64,000 bases of DNA from Tissierellales bacterium (GCA_028280805.1 JANQLB010000084.1:1-64000); one strand, 5' to 3'; positions 48,732 through 59,846 are shown, counted from the first letter of the stretch. Program-made: numbers and translations. The notes: generated by a model from the letters alone, not told the origin.

Positions 48732-50786
48732 ATGAAAGGTCTAAAAAACATGAAGCTTAGGACAAAGATGGGAAGTGGATTTGGTTTACTAATACTAATC
48801 AGTTTAATAATGGTATTTATGATTTATTCTAATTTTCAAACTATTATGCAAAAAGTAGATACAGCCAATGATACTACATATCTAGTAAAGCTGGTAAAAG
48901 AATTAAGGATTGCAGAAAAGGACTATATATTAACCTCTGAAATGAGATATATTGATAAAATAGCAAAAATACAAGAAGACATTAATTCTCAAATTGATGA
49001 AGTAAAGCTAAAGGTAGAGAATGAGGAAGATATTGTAGTTTTAGATGAGCTTAAGCTATTATCCGAAGAATATGGTAATGCTTTAGACGAATATGTTAAC
49101 ATAAATCGGACCCAAGAATACCTCACAGAGCAATTTGTAGATAAAGAAGATACAATATTATCAATAATAAAGAGTATAGTAAGAGACCGAGAAGATAAAT
49201 TGAATGAATTAATGTCAAATGATGCTGGTTCGGACGCGATAAATGCTGAGCTTCTTACGATAACACAGGCTAGTAATATGATTGAAAAGCTTTTAGAAGT
49301 GGGAGAAAGTCAAAGGAACTTTGTAATAAAATCTGAGGATGATGAAAATCAAAAAGAGTTTATTGAAATAACAATGAATTCAATAAATACATTGAAAGAA
49401 AGCATTGATAATTACAAAGGCTTACTTACCGCTGTTACTAATACAAGTAAGATGGATACCCTATTAAGTCAAGTCGACGTATTAGAGGATTTATTTAATA
49501 GAGCTGTTGATAGGGAACTACAAAAGGATAGTCAAAAGCCTATTATATTGAATGCTGCAAACCAATTCATTGAAAAGGCAGAGATGATAAACTCAGATCA
49601 GATAAAGGATATGAATAACGTTATTACAAATGCTATATATTTATCTATTGTAGCTGCTCTGATAGCTCTTTTTATAGGAATACTATTATCTGTATTAATT
49701 TCTAGGGCTATTGTTAAGCCAATAAATGAAACTATAGTCGTTTTAAAGGATATTGCAGAAGGGGAAGGAGACGTAACAAAGAGACTGAATGTTGCTACTA
49801 AAGACGAAATAGGTGAGTTTGCTAAGTGGTTTAATGTCTTTATAGAAAAAATTCAGAAGCTGATTATACATATAAAGCAAGACGTGCAAACATTAACGGC
49901 ATCTTCTAAGGAACTTTCTACTGCTACTCAAGAAGCGAATAATGGAATGGAGCAAATATCTATCCAAATAACAGGAATATCTGATGCTTCACAAAGTAAT
50001 GCAGGTATTGTTGAAGAAACAACAGCTAGTATAGAAGAAATGGCAGGTAGTGCTGAGTCTATTTCTAATGAAGCAAACAATTCCTATGAGAGTAGTAAAG
50101 ACATCTTATCTGCAACAAATTTAGGTGTAAAGAATATTAATGAAGTTACTGAAATTAACTATAAGGTACAAAAGGCTACTCAAGAGTTATATGAAACCAT
50201 ACAGGATTTAAAGCAATCATCAGACCATATTGGAGAAATAGTACAGCTAATTGACAGCATATCAGAGCAAATTAATCTTTTAGCACTTAACGCTGCCATT
50301 GAGGCTGCAAGAGCAGGAGATCATGGAAGAGGCTTCGCAGTAGTTGCTGATGAAGTTAGAAAATTAGCTGAAGAGAGTAGACAATCTACTGAAAAAATAA
50401 CAAGTCTGATTCAAGACATACAAATTAAGTCGGACAAGGCTAATGACACAACTACAGAGAGTAAGGTCTTAGTGGAGACAAGTGTTCAGAAGGTTCAAAA
50501 TGCTAGTGATCAGTTTACAAGTATTTTATCTTTGGTACAGAATATCACCAATCAGCTTAAGACAATATCTTATTCTTCGACTCAACAGACATATATTGCA
50601 AGAGAAATGACAAACGCTATAGATGAAATAGCTTCATCTAGTCAAAATAGTGCTAGTTCTGTACAAGGGATAAATTCAGTAATAGAAGAGCAGGTGAGTA
50701 CATTTGAACAAGTTGGTGCTAGCCTAGAAGAGCTTAACAATATGGCTTCAGAGCTCAAAAACCAAACCGATAAATTTAAAGTTTAA
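48732..50786 (+). CDS. Methyl-accepting chemotaxis protein
   Basis: A 684-residue receptor. A helix at about 15-35 and a second at about 305-330 enclose a 270-residue helical sensor domain of 4HB/HBM type ([20 protein letters not shown]). A HAMP domain follows (about 330-385), then the signalling domain with the hairpin tip [20 protein letters not shown] and [16 protein letters not shown], which contact CheA and CheW. No pentapeptide tether for CheR/CheB is seen at the end. The ATG at 48732 follows GGGAGGTGA; the ATG at 48717 lies before it. It is monocistronic with promoter and terminator. Confidence 0.93.
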   Translation: MKGLKNMKLRTKMGSGFGLLILISLIMVFMIYSNFQTIMQKVDTANDTTYLVKLVKELRIAEKDYILTSEMRYIDKIAKIQEDINSQIDEVKLKVENEEDIVVLDELKLLSEEYGNALDEYVNINRTQEYLTEQFVDKEDTILSIIKSIVRDREDKLNELMSNDAGSDAINAELLTITQASNMIEKLLEVGESQRNFVIKSEDDENQKEFIEITMNSINTLKESIDNYKGLLTAVTNTSKMDTLLSQVDVLEDLFNRAVDRELQKDSQKPIILNAANQFIEKAEMINSDQIKDMNNVITNAIYLSIVAALIALFIGILLSVLISRAIVKPINETIVVLKDIAEGEGDVTKRLNVATKDEIGEFAKWFNVFIEKIQKLIIHIKQDVQTLTASSKELSTATQEANNGMEQISIQITGISDASQSNAGIVEETTASIEEMAGSAESISNEANNSYESSKDILSATNLGVKNINEVTEINYKVQKATQELYETIQDLKQSSDHIGEIVQLIDSISEQINLLALNAAIEAARAGDHGRGFAVVADEVRKLAEESRQSTEKITSLIQDIQIKSDKANDTTTESKVLVETSVQKVQNASDQFTSILSLVQNITNQLKTISYSSTQQTYIAREMTNAIDEIASSSQNSASSVQGINSVIEEQVSTFEQVGASLEELNNMASELKNQTDKFKV

Positions 50787-50790
50787 ATAA

Positions 50791-50831
50791 AAGATTAGGA
50801 ATCCGTAAAATACAGGTTCCTAATCTTTTTC
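50791..50831 (+). terminator. Intrinsic terminator after the chemoreceptor
   Basis: AGATTAGGA with an inner CC pairs with GG and TCCTAATCT around a loop of about ten bases, followed by TTTT. Confidence 0.85.
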
Positions 50832-50933
50832 ACTGTAACAGGCACTTATTTCTGTTTTAATTAGATCTTATGTTGTTAAGCTAAAATACTTGAGTTATAA
50901 TAGATATGTTGCTAATGAAAAGGAGGAAATCCT

Positions 50934-51848
50934 GTGAAAAGTAAATTTACAATCCAAAAACTGTTAGAGCATGGAATAAATATACTAGAAAGCAAAGGAA
51001 AAACTAATAGTCTGTTGGATGTGCAGTTATTACTATGTCATATACTTAATGTAGATAAAATATATATTTTTACACATAAAGATGAAAAAGTTAGCCATAT
51101 CAACGTTGATAAGTTCTTATCCTTATTATACAGAAGAAAAGATGGATTTCCTCTTCAATATATTTTAGGAAATCAAGAATTCATGGGACTTAATTTTGAA
51201 GTTAACCAAGAGGTATTGATTCCAAGACCTGATACTGAAACACTGGTAGAGTGGATAATAGAAGTTGTTAACACAAGTGATTTATCAAAGAAAAATCAAA
51301 TTAATATCCTTGATATCGGTACTGGAAGCGGAGCTATAGCTTTAAGTTTAGCTTATTATATCAAAAATTCTTTTGTATATTCTATAGATATAAGTGACAA
51401 GGCTTTAGATATAGCTGATAAAAATGCTAAAAATTTAAAATTAGAATCAAAGATCAGGTTTTTAAAAGGAAATTTATTTGAGCCTTTGAAAGATTTAAAA
51501 TGTGATATTAAATTTGATATTATTGTATCTAATCCTCCATATATACCATCAGAAGAAATTAATAATCTTCAAATAGAAGTTTCTGGTTATGAACCTAGAC
51601 TTGCTTTAGACGGAGGAGAAGATGGATTAGATTTTTATAGAAAGATTATTAATAAAAGCGTAGAATATTTAAAAAAAGGCAGCATTTTAGCTTTTGAAAT
51701 AGGACATAATCAAGCAGCCCAAGTAAAAGAGTTTTTAAATCATCAAGGAGGATTCAAAGATATAGAAATAAAGAGTGATTTAGCAGGGTTTGAAAGAGCT
51801 ATATTATCACATTGGCAAAATACCAGTCATATAAGTTTAAATAAATGA
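50934..51848 (+). CDS. prmC: Release-factor glutamine methyltransferase
   Basis: A 304-residue enzyme that methylates the Gln of the GGQ motif in release factors. The N-terminal helical domain (about 1-90) binds the factor. The methyltransferase domain has ILDIGTGSGAIALSLAYY (near 125) and the catalytic NPPY in IVSNPPYIPSEEI (about 199). GTG start with AGGAGG eight bases upstream. Its substrate gene prfA is downstream but separated by two chrA genes. Confidence 0.94.
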   Translation: MKSKFTIQKLLEHGINILESKGKTNSLLDVQLLLCHILNVDKIYIFTHKDEKVSHINVDKFLSLLYRRKDGFPLQYILGNQEFMGLNFEVNQEVLIPRPDTETLVEWIIEVVNTSDLSKKNQINILDIGTGSGAIALSLAYYIKNSFVYSIDISDKALDIADKNAKNLKLESKIRFLKGNLFEPLKDLKCDIKFDIIVSNPPYIPSEEINNLQIEVSGYEPRLALDGGEDGLDFYRKIINKSVEYLKKGSILAFEIGHNQAAQVKEFLNHQGGFKDIEIKSDLAGFERAILSHWQNTSHISLNK

Positions 51849-51860
51849 GGAGGTAATTAT

Positions 51861-52424
51861 ATGACTTTACTTAAGATGTTTATGACATTTTTAAAGATTG
51901 GAGCATTTACCTTTGGAGGAGGATATGCAATGATTCCTCTCATTCAAGTTGAAGTAGTTGATAAAAACAAATGGTTAGAAAAAGAAGAATTTGTTGATAT
52001 TATAGCTATTGCTCAGTCAGCACCCGGACCTATTGCTGTTAACGCATCTATTTTCGTTGGATTTAAAATAAAGAGAATTATAGGATCGTTATTATGTATG
52101 ACAGGAGTTATAATACCATCCTTTGTAGTTATTCTTTTAATTGCAGCTTTTTTTTATCAATTTAGAGAAAATGAATTGGTCAAACAAGTTTTTTTAGGTA
52201 TAAAACCAGCAGTTGTGGCTTTAATAGCTATAGCTGCATATAGATTTAGCAATGCAATTAAGCTAAAAATAAAGTCTGTGTTAATAGCTATAGTTTCTTT
52301 AGTCTTAGTAGTATTCTTTGATGTTACGCCGGTATTGATAATACTAGCATCAGCTTTGGGGTCTATATGTTTATTTAAACTAAGAGAAAAAAGGCATATT
52401 AATGAAAAATCAATTAAAAAATGA
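51861..52424 (+). CDS. chrA: Chromate transporter ChrA, half-size subunit 1
   Basis: A 187-residue membrane protein of the short-chain CHR family. The family start TFLKIGAFTFGGGYAMIPLI and the APGPIAVNASIFVGFKI motif are clear, with about six hydrophobic helices. Short CHR proteins work as pairs inserted in opposite directions and export chromate or similar anions. ATG 12 bases after the prmC stop. It is followed after 28 bases by its sister. Confidence 0.88.
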   Translation: MTLLKMFMTFLKIGAFTFGGGYAMIPLIQVEVVDKNKWLEKEEFVDIIAIAQSAPGPIAVNASIFVGFKIKRIIGSLLCMTGVIIPSFVVILLIAAFFYQFRENELVKQVFLGIKPAVVALIAIAAYRFSNAIKLKIKSVLIAIVSLVLVVFFDVTPVLIILASALGSICLFKLREKRHINEKSIKK

Positions 52425-52452
52425 TTGATAATGTTTATAAGGAGGCAAGTAA

Positions 52453-52971
52453 ATGAGTACTTTTAAAATCTTTTTAGCATTTATGAAAATAGGTGCATTT
52501 AGTTTTGGCGGCGGATATGCTATGTTTCCACTATTGAAAAAGGAAATCATTGAAAATCATCAATGGCTTACTGCAAGTGAATTTACTGATATAGTCGCCA
52601 TAGCTCAAATGACACCCGGACCTATAGCGTTAAATAGTGCTACATTTATAGGATATAAGATGAACGGATTTTTAGGTGCATTTACTGCTACGTTAGCAAT
52701 AATTACTCCTTCTTTGATTATAGTTCTTTTGATATGCTTTTTTTTAAGAAAATTTAAAGATTCAAAGTACATAGAGTGGGCATTTAAAGGAATTAGACCG
52801 GTCGTTTTAGGGCTTATTGCATCAGCTACCATCTTTGTAGCAAAAGATTCGTTTATAGATATAAAAAGTATTATAATAGCTTTAGGAATATTATACTTAA
52901 TAGGATACAAAAGACTTCATCCCATACTAGGTATAGTAATGGCTGGAATTACAGGCATTATATTGTATTAA
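52453..52971 (+). CDS. chrA: Chromate transporter ChrA, half-size subunit 2
   Basis: A 172-residue partner of the previous gene (FLAFMKIGAFSFGGGYAMFP and TPGPIALNSATFIGYKM). The two proteins are the usual heterodimer of short-chain CHR transporters. It ends in a hydrophobic stretch with no tail. AGGAGG-like site nine bases before the ATG. Together the pair interrupts prmC-prfA. Confidence 0.88.
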   Translation: MSTFKIFLAFMKIGAFSFGGGYAMFPLLKKEIIENHQWLTASEFTDIVAIAQMTPGPIALNSATFIGYKMNGFLGAFTATLAIITPSLIIVLLICFFLRKFKDSKYIEWAFKGIRPVVLGLIASATIFVAKDSFIDIKSIIIALGILYLIGYKRLHPILGIVMAGITGIILY

Positions 52972-53033
52972 TATTGAATGTATGGTATAATTAATAGTTA
53001 GGTTGTTATATAATGATATTGAGGTGAAATAAA

Positions 53034-54101
53034 ATGTTAGATAAGTTGGATTTTATAGTAGATAAATATCAGGATTTAAATAAAAAACTTAGTGATCCTA
53101 AAATTATTAATGACACAAAGCAGTTTCAGAAGCATGTCAAAGAGCATGCAGAGATTGAACCTATAGTAACTAAATATAGGGAGTACAAAGAAGTTATTGA
53201 GCAGTTAAAAGAAGCTAAACAAATGCTCCAGGAGAATCTAGAAGATGAATTTAAAGAAATGGTTAAAATTGAGATTACTGATTTAACTAAAAGAGAAGAA
53301 CAATTAATTGAGGAATTGAAAATACTTTTAGTTCCTAAAGATCCTAATGATGACAAGAATGTTATAGTAGAAATTAGAGCAGGCGCCGGAGGAGATGAAG
53401 CTGGTATTTTTGCAGGAGACCTGTTTAGAATGTACTCCAGATACGCAGAAAGACAAAGATGGAAAATCGACTTAATGAGTTGTAATAATCAAGGAGTTGG
53501 AGGATTCAAAGAAGTTATATTTATGGTTAAGGGTAATGGTGCATATAGTAAGCTTAAATATGAAAGTGGTGTTCACAGGGTTCAAAGAGTACCAGCCACT
53601 GAATCTGGCGGTAGAATTCATACTTCTACAGCTACAGTTGCAGTTTTACCGGAGGCTGATGATATAGATATTGAAATTAATCAAAATGATGTTCGGGTGG
53701 ACGTGTATCGTTCATCAGGAAATGGCGGTCAGAGTGTTAACACAACTGATTCGGCCGTTAGACTAACTCATGAGCCTACCGGAATAGTAGTAGCTTGCCA
53801 AGATGAGAAATCTCAATTAAAAAACAAAGAAAAAGCTTTTAAGATTTTAAAGGCAAGAATATATGACAAGATGCTTCAGGAACAAAATGCAGAAATTGCT
53901 CAGGCTAGAAAAAGTCAAGTTGGATCAGGAGATAGAAGTGCTAAAATAAGAACATATAATTTTCCACAGGGAAGAATTACCGATCATAGAATTAATAAGA
54001 CGGTATATAAGCTAGAAGGATTTTTAGATGGGGAAATAAATGAAATGCTTGACGCTTTAATTACTACTGACCAAGCAGAAAAGCTTAAAAATATTAAATA
54101 A
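53034..54101 (+). CDS. prfA: Peptide chain release factor 1
   Basis: A 355-residue release factor that reads UAA and UAG. The peptide-release motif is in [17 protein letters not shown] (GGQ near residue 230). The stop-codon-reading motif is PAT in [18 protein letters not shown], which marks RF1 rather than RF2. [13 protein letters not shown]-type sequence precedes it (near 115). ATG with GAGGTGA upstream. The GGQ glutamine is the target of PrmC, encoded nearby. Confidence 0.97.
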   Translation: MLDKLDFIVDKYQDLNKKLSDPKIINDTKQFQKHVKEHAEIEPIVTKYREYKEVIEQLKEAKQMLQENLEDEFKEMVKIEITDLTKREEQLIEELKILLVPKDPNDDKNVIVEIRAGAGGDEAGIFAGDLFRMYSRYAERQRWKIDLMSCNNQGVGGFKEVIFMVKGNGAYSKLKYESGVHRVQRVPATESGGRIHTSTATVAVLPEADDIDIEINQNDVRVDVYRSSGNGGQSVNTTDSAVRLTHEPTGIVVACQDEKSQLKNKEKAFKILKARIYDKMLQEQNAEIAQARKSQVGSGDRSAKIRTYNFPQGRITDHRINKTVYKLEGFLDGEINEMLDALITTDQAEKLKNIK

Positions 54102-54145
54102 CAAAAGCTTAATCAACTAAAACATAAATTTGGGAGATGATTAAA

Positions 54146-55315
54146 ATGAAAGGGGATGTAACGTTCCTCTTACACATAGCTGTTATTCTTTTATTTGCAA
54201 ATCTAGGGGGCTTTGTAAGCAGAAAGTTAAAACAGCCGGCTGTTTTAGGGCAGATAGTTGCAGGATTGTTGTTAGGACCTTCAGTTTTAGCTTTAATAGA
54301 AACTACAGAAGCTCTAAAGCATATGGCAGAAATCGGCGTTATACTTTTGATGTTCATAGCAGGGCTTGAAACTGATATTGATGATTTAAAAGCATCTAGT
54401 AAATCATCAGCTTTTATAGCCCTTGGAGGAGTAGTTGTTCCATTAGCTTTAGGAATTTTAGCTATAATGCTTGTAAAACCACAATCTAATATAAACGAAG
54501 GTCTGTTCTTGGGAGTAATATTAACTGCTACCAGTATTAGTATTACTGTTCAGGCTTTGAGAGAATTAAGACAGCTTAAGACCAGGCAAGGTGTAGGGAT
54601 TTTAGGAGCAGCTATTATTGATGATGTTGTGGGAATAATTATATTAACTTTAATAATAAGCATGGTTAGTCCTTTTCAAGGGGAAAATATATTATGGGTT
54701 TTAGGAAAAATAATTATCTTCTTTGTGCTTTCGGTAGGGCTTGGTATAATTTTTTCAAAACTTTTAACAAAATATTCTGAGATAGTTATCAGAGATAATA
54801 GAGTTTTAACAGCAGCACTTATATTCTGTTTTTTATTAGCGTTTGCAGCAGAGGAACTTGGGGTTGCTGCAATTATAGGAGCATACTTTACAGGAGTAGT
54901 TTTCTCTACAACTCCACATAGAAATAGAGTATCTCACGAAATACAAAGAATAGCGTATTCTCTCTTTACTCCAATATTCTTTATTAATATTGGTCTAAGT
55001 GTAAAAATAGGTAACGTTATGGAAGTATTAGGCTTAAGTGTTGTAGTAATTATAGTGGCAATATTAGGTAAAGTAATTGGTTGTGGAATTGGGGCAAAAA
55101 TCTCTAAATTTTCAAATAGAGAGGCACTGCAAATAAGTATAGGTATGATTCCTAGAGCAGAGGTTGCACTCATTATTACAAATTTAGGACTAAAGCTTGG
55201 AATAATAGGTAAAGATGTCTTTACTGCAATAATATTAATGGTATTAGTCAGTACCATAATAACTCCTCCGCTTCTAAAATTATCATTTAGAAGTAGTGAA
55301 AATAAACTGCAATAA
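54146..55315 (+). CDS. Cation:proton antiporter, CPA2 family (KefB-type membrane part)
   Basis: A 389-residue integral membrane protein with about twelve helices. It has the family landmarks LKQPAVLGQIVAGLLLGPSV (near 30), the LMFIAGLETDI segment and the ion-binding GAAIIDDVVGIIILTLI (two aspartates near 155). It lacks the TrkA-N domain of Kef channels. The likely role is Na+ or K+ exchange for protons. I use the ATG at 54146, nine bases after GGGAG; one at 54137 is too close. Confidence 0.88.
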   Translation: MKGDVTFLLHIAVILLFANLGGFVSRKLKQPAVLGQIVAGLLLGPSVLALIETTEALKHMAEIGVILLMFIAGLETDIDDLKASSKSSAFIALGGVVVPLALGILAIMLVKPQSNINEGLFLGVILTATSISITVQALRELRQLKTRQGVGILGAAIIDDVVGIIILTLIISMVSPFQGENILWVLGKIIIFFVLSVGLGIIFSKLLTKYSEIVIRDNRVLTAALIFCFLLAFAAEELGVAAIIGAYFTGVVFSTTPHRNRVSHEIQRIAYSLFTPIFFINIGLSVKIGNVMEVLGLSVVVIIVAILGKVIGCGIGAKISKFSNREALQISIGMIPRAEVALIITNLGLKLGIIGKDVFTAIILMVLVSTIITPPLLKLSFRSSENKLQ

Positions 55316-55347
55316 AAAATATAATATTGTGTAATAAAATAACATAG

Positions 55348-56085
55348 TTACTTAAGAACGATTATCATACCTAAAATGAATCCAATAACTATACCCATAG
55401 TTGATGCCCTTCCATTATGAAGGGCTTTTGCATTTGGTATAAGTTCACTGCACGTTATGTAAAGCATAGTACCTCCAGCTAAAGCAAGACATAGAGCGAT
55501 AAAAAAATCAGATATACTTCCAATTATAGCTCCTATGAAAGCTCCTATTCCTGTTGGTACTCCAGAAAGCAGAGTCATAAGAAAAACCTTAATTTTAGAA
55601 TACCCTCCAATACGTAAAGGTGTTGCCATTGCCATTCCCTCGGGGATATTATGTAATGTTATAACTATAACCATTCTAATACCCATATCAGAAGCAAAAG
55701 CAAAACTAGATCCAATTGCCAATCCCTCTGGCAGATTATGAATTGCAATTCCAATACCCACCAATATTCCTGCTTTTAGAAATTTACTACGTTGATTTGT
55801 ATAATTATTATTATGTAAATCAGGTAATAGATTTTCTATTAAAATTACAGCTATTACTCCTATACATAATCCTGCAATTTGAACGTATAATCCTCCAATC
55901 TCTGTAGCCTCAGGAAGTAAATCGAAGGTTACAATAGCAATCATAAGTCCGCTGGTAATACCTAGTAACACACTTAAAAATCTCCTGTCTGGTCTTACTA
56001 ATGCTAAAGTTATGATTCCCCCAAATCCTGTTCCAATAACTCCTACTATAGAACCAATAATAGTAATAGCTAAAACATCCTCCAA
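55348..56085 (-). CDS. ZIP-family divalent metal transporter
   Basis: A 245-residue membrane protein on the - strand. TM4 has IAIHNLPEGLAIGSSFAF and TM5 has ITLHNIPEGMAMATPLR, the two metal-binding His-Glu motifs of the ZIP family, with about eight helices. The short loop LLPDLHNNNYTNQRSK is the cytoplasmic variable region. It imports zinc or another divalent metal. The start is a TTG at 56083-56085 after AAGAAGGTGAT. Its 3' end meets the antiporter gene head-on, only 32 bases apart. Confidence 0.88.
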   Translation of the reverse strand: MEDVLAITIIGSIVGVIGTGFGGIITLALVRPDRRFLSVLLGITSGLMIAIVTFDLLPEATEIGGLYVQIAGLCIGVIAVILIENLLPDLHNNNYTNQRSKFLKAGILVGIGIAIHNLPEGLAIGSSFAFASDMGIRMVIVITLHNIPEGMAMATPLRIGGYSKIKVFLMTLLSGVPTGIGAFIGAIIGSISDFFIALCLALAGGTMLYITCSELIPNAKALHNGRASTMGIVIGFILGMIIVLK

Positions 56086-56357
56086 ATTATCACCTTCTTT
56101 CTAAATAATCTTAATTAAGTCTATTCTTCATAATAGATACTTATGATATTAAAGGCATATAACAAAGAATGTATAAAAATCTGATAGTAAATTATTTCAT
56201 TTGATCACACATACAATAAGCTTTATATCTTATGATTATACCTCTGGCACAATAGAGTCATTTAATATATAATATATATTTGAAAGCTCCTATTAAAAGG
56301 AATAAAAATAGTAAATAATAAACCATAATCATATTAAAAGCTAAGAGAGGAATAGCG
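56086..56357. other. Spacer between divergent ZIP and ywlC genes
   Basis: This AT-rich spacer should hold two divergent promoters. I see a TATAAT-like stretch around 56265-56280 but no confident pair, and no clear zinc-regulator palindrome. Confidence 0.3.
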
Positions 56358-57422
56358 ATGTTTAGAGTAACTACAGAGATTATAAACATTAATAAGGATA
56401 ATCCTGAAAATGATAAAATTCATAAAGCAGCAATGATTCTAAAAAATGGAGGAACTGTTGCTTTTCCAACAGAAACTGTATATGGATTAGGAGCAAATGC
56501 TTTGGATAGTGCTGCCATAGAAGGAATATTTAAAGCAAAGGGAAGACCACAAGATAATCCTTTGATTATACATATTGCAGACATCAATCAGATAGATAAT
56601 TTGGTTGAAAATGTACCTGTAAAAGCTCGTAAATTAATGGAAAGATTTTGGCCGGGTCCGTTAACTATGATATTTAATAAAAATAAAAACGTACCCCATA
56701 TAGTAACTGGAGGATTATCAACAGTTGCTATTAGAATACCAAATCATAAAATTGCTACTGAACTTATTAAGGCAGCAGACCTTCCTATAGCTGCACCTAG
56801 TGCCAATATTTCTGGAAAACCAAGTCCCACTCATGTTAATCATGTGATAGAAGACTTATATGGTAAAATAAATATGATAATAGATGGAGGAATGACTGGC
56901 ATTGGAGTAGAATCAACAGTATTAGATGTTTCCTGTAATATACCGACTATTTTAAGACCCGGCGGAGTTACAAGAGAAGATATACTTGAGATTTTTCCTA
57001 AGGTAGAGTATGATTTAGCTCTTAAATCTAATGAAAAAATCGTAATCCCAAAATCTCCGGGACAAAAGTATACACATTATTCTCCAAAAGCTAAACTTAT
57101 AATCTTTGAAGGTAATATTGACAATGTGAGTAATCAGATTAACGTGAGGGCTGAGAAATATTTGGATGAGGGTATGAAAGTTGGTATAATGGCTACTGAG
57201 CAAACAAAAGACAAATATCAAGGATGTGTATTAGTTTTAGGAGATAGACAAAAACCTAAAACCATTGCAGCTAACTTATTTAGGACTCTAAGAGAATTTG
57301 ACAAAATGTCTGTAGATATAATCCTAGCAGAGAGTATAAGCAAGGAAGGTATAGGGGAAGCAATTATGAATCGTATGAAAAAAGCTGCTGATGAAAATAT
57401 TGTTGTAAATGGAGGTGGATAG
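56358..57422 (+). CDS. ywlC: L-threonylcarbamoyladenylate synthase (Sua5/YwlC)
   Basis: A 354-residue enzyme that makes threonylcarbamoyl-AMP for the t6A37 modification of tRNA. The TsaC domain (about 1-215) has AFPTETVYGLGANA, FKAKGRPQDNPLI and PIAAPSANISGKPSPT. An additional Sua5 C-terminal domain (about 245-350) makes it the long form rather than the short TsaC. ATG with AGAGAGGA upstream. It overlaps nothing but sits two bases before ywlE, so the two are co-translated. Confidence 0.93.
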   Translation: MFRVTTEIININKDNPENDKIHKAAMILKNGGTVAFPTETVYGLGANALDSAAIEGIFKAKGRPQDNPLIIHIADINQIDNLVENVPVKARKLMERFWPGPLTMIFNKNKNVPHIVTGGLSTVAIRIPNHKIATELIKAADLPIAAPSANISGKPSPTHVNHVIEDLYGKINMIIDGGMTGIGVESTVLDVSCNIPTILRPGGVTREDILEIFPKVEYDLALKSNEKIVIPKSPGQKYTHYSPKAKLIIFEGNIDNVSNQINVRAEKYLDEGMKVGIMATEQTKDKYQGCVLVLGDRQKPKTIAANLFRTLREFDKMSVDIILAESISKEGIGEAIMNRMKKAADENIVVNGGG

Positions 57423-57424
57423 TA

Positions 57425-57916
57425 ATGAATATCCTATTTGTATGTACTGGCAATACTTGTAGAAGCAGTATGGCTGAAGCTTTATTTAATGATATGTTAA
57501 AGCAAATAGAGAATAAGTACGATAAAATCAAAGTTTCTTCAGCAGGTATATTTGCTGTTGATGATATGCCGGCATCTTCACAAGCTATAATTGCTATGAA
57601 AAGCAGAGGAATAGACCTAAAAAAACATAAATCTAAGGTGCTTACAAAACAAATGATAGAGGATGCAGACCTAATACTTACTATGACTGCAAGACATAAA
57701 AACTCTATTCTTGGATTAGACTCAAATGCTAAAGGCAAGGTATTTACTCTTAAAGAGTATTCAAATTCGGATGAACAAGACCTAAAAGATATATGTGATC
57801 CCTTTGGACAGCCTGTAGAAAAATACATGGAAACTGCCAAAGAGATCAAAGATGCCTTAGAAAAAGTATTAAGAAAAATTAAATCAGGTACTAATGATAA
57901 TTTTACAGAAAAGTAG
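57425..57916 (+). CDS. ywlE: Low-molecular-weight protein phosphatase, YwlE arginine-phosphatase type
   Basis: A 163-residue phosphatase. The P-loop is CTGNTCRSSMAEA (Cys7); the Thr in CTGNT matches the residue that gives Bacillus YwlE its preference for phospho-arginine, as opposed to phospho-tyrosine. The acid Asp is in DPFGQP (near residue 123). Arginine phosphatases reverse McsB marking for ClpCP degradation. Neighbours ywlC and rpiB reproduce the Bacillus gene order. Confidence 0.88.
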   Translation: MNILFVCTGNTCRSSMAEALFNDMLKQIENKYDKIKVSSAGIFAVDDMPASSQAIIAMKSRGIDLKKHKSKVLTKQMIEDADLILTMTARHKNSILGLDSNAKGKVFTLKEYSNSDEQDLKDICDPFGQPVEKYMETAKEIKDALEKVLRKIKSGTNDNFTEK

Positions 57917-57957
57917 ATATACATTTAGCTTTTAAAAAATAAGAAAGGAGAAAAGTT

Positions 57958-58407
57958 ATGAGAATTGCTTTAGGAAGTGATCACGGAGGCTATGAATTAA
58001 AAGAATATGTAAAGAAATATTTAGATAATAAAGGAATAGAATATACAGATTACGGAACAAATTCATCTGAATCAGTTGATTATCCGGAGTTCGGACAGAA
58101 AGTAGCAGAAGTTGTTAAAGAAGGTAAGTGTGACAGAGGAATAGTGTGCTGCGGTACGGGAATAGGCATTTCTATTTCAGCTAATAAAGTACCGGGTATT
58201 AGATGTGCTCTTTGTAGTGACTGTTATTCAGCAAGAATGTCCAGAGAGCATAATAATGCCAATGTATTAGCTTTAGGGGCTAGAGTTATTGGAAGAGATG
58301 TCGCACTGGAAATAGTTGATATATGGCTTAAAACAGAGTTTCAAGGTGGGAGACATGAAAAAAGGTTAAATAAAATATTAGAGATTGAAAACAAGTATGT
58401 GATATAA
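57958..58407 (+). CDS. rpiB: Ribose-5-phosphate isomerase B
   Basis: A 149-residue isomerase of ribose 5-phosphate and ribulose 5-phosphate. Landmarks are [19 protein letters not shown], the catalytic Cys in [14 protein letters not shown] (about residue 65) and [17 protein letters not shown]. The Cys pair fits RpiB rather than galactose-6-phosphate isomerase. ATG with AAAGGAG upstream, 41 bases after ywlE. Confidence 0.94.
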   Translation: MRIALGSDHGGYELKEYVKKYLDNKGIEYTDYGTNSSESVDYPEFGQKVAEVVKEGKCDRGIVCCGTGIGISISANKVPGIRCALCSDCYSARMSREHNNANVLALGARVIGRDVALEIVDIWLKTEFQGGRHEKRLNKILEIENKYVI

Positions 58408-58463
58408 TATGTAACAATTATGTTTTGCATTTAAGTTTACTTAATTCTGAAAGGAGCTTGATA

Positions 58464-59093
58464 ATGGGAATAGTTTATGAAATGAATCATCCACTTATAA
58501 AGCACAAGTTAACATTTATAAGAGATAAAAATACAGGTTCTAAAGAATTTAGGGAATTAGTTAAGGAAGTTTCAATGCTTATGGCATATGAAGTTACCAG
58601 AGACTTGCCATTAGAGGAAATAAAAATTGAAACACCAGTATCCAGCACTAATTCTGATATTATCTCAGGAAAGAAACTGGGAATAGTTCCAATATTAAGA
58701 GCTGGACTTGGAATGGTGGAAGGAATGTTAAATTTGCTGCCTGCTGCTAAGGTTGGACATGTCGGCTTATATAGAGATCCTAAGACATTAGAGCCGGTTG
58801 AGTATTATTGTAAGCTTCCTAAAGATATTGAAGAAAGAGATTTGATAGTATTAGACCCTATGTTAGCAACAGGAGGTTCTGCAAAGGCTGCAATAAGATT
58901 TTTAAAAGAAAAAGGAGCTACTGCTGTAAAACTGGTGTGCTTAATAGCTGCTCCGGAAGGAATTAAAGTAGTTCAGGATGCTCACCCTGATGTAGATATT
59001 TATGTAGCAGCCGTTGACAAAAAATTAAATGAGCATGCTTATATAGTTCCCGGACTAGGAGATGCAGGAGATCGATTATTTGGAACTAAATAA
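58464..59093 (+). CDS. upp: Uracil phosphoribosyltransferase
   Basis: A 209-residue salvage enzyme that makes UMP from uracil and PRPP. The PRPP loop is [14 protein letters not shown] (near residue 130), and the uracil-binding end [17 protein letters not shown] is complete. ATG at 58464, eight bases after AAGGAG; an upstream in-frame start lies before that site. It follows rpiB as in Bacillus. Confidence 0.96.
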   Translation: MGIVYEMNHPLIKHKLTFIRDKNTGSKEFRELVKEVSMLMAYEVTRDLPLEEIKIETPVSSTNSDIISGKKLGIVPILRAGLGMVEGMLNLLPAAKVGHVGLYRDPKTLEPVEYYCKLPKDIEERDLIVLDPMLATGGSAKAAIRFLKEKGATAVKLVCLIAAPEGIKVVQDAHPDVDIYVAAVDKKLNEHAYIVPGLGDAGDRLFGTK

Positions 59094-59185
59094 CTTAAAA
59101 TAAATACAATATACTTATGATTAATAAGAAGAAAGGATAATTAAGATTAAATTAGCATTATATTTATTTTATAAAGGGTGATTGT

Positions 59186-59635
59186 ATGAGACCATCATGG
59201 GATGAATATTTTATGGAAATTGTACAAGTTGTCAAAAAAAGATCTACTTGCTTAAGAAGGCAGGTTGGTGCAATTATTGTTAAAGATAAAAGAATACTTT
59301 CAACAGGTTATAACGGCTCTCCTACAGGATTAAAACATTGTGAAGAAATTAAATGTTTAAGAGAGAAGTTAAATATTCCATCAGGGCAAAGGCATGAGCT
59401 GTGTCGTGGACTTCATGCCGAACAAAATGCAATAGTACATGCAGCTAATTTTGGAGTTAGTATTAAAGATTCCACGATTTATGTAACAGATCATCCTTGT
59501 GTTTTGTGTGCTAAAATGATAATAAACGGTGGTATTAAAAGAGTTGTGTATACATCTGGTTATCCGGATGAATTATCAGTTAAATTACTTAATGAAGCTA
59601 AAATAAAAATGATTAAAATTGATAAAAGTTGCTAA
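59186..59635 (+). CDS. comEB: dCMP deaminase (ComEB type)
   Basis: A 149-residue zinc deaminase converting dCMP to dUMP, a source of dTMP. The active site is [11 protein letters not shown] (His and Glu) with the zinc cysteines in PCVLCAKMI. An additional Cys/His zinc site of the ComEB-type enzymes is suggested by [11 protein letters not shown] and HELCRG. ATG with GGGTGA upstream. The gene sits between upp and the TagO-type gene. Confidence 0.93.
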   Translation: MRPSWDEYFMEIVQVVKKRSTCLRRQVGAIIVKDKRILSTGYNGSPTGLKHCEEIKCLREKLNIPSGQRHELCRGLHAEQNAIVHAANFGVSIKDSTIYVTDHPCVLCAKMIINGGIKRVVYTSGYPDELSVKLLNEAKIKMIKIDKSC

Positions 59636-59846
59636 AAATACAATATAATGGACCGGGCTTTGTAATATACATTTAATATTAAGATAAAAACATTTAAATT
59701 TCAACGTTTACCATAGATATGTCGTTATTCCACAATGTTATAGTATATTGACTTGCGTTTTAATATAAATTAAAATTAAGGTGAACTATTTTAAGATTGT
59801 AAATACAAATGATTGCAATTAAAAAAACAAATGTAGGAGTGTTAAT

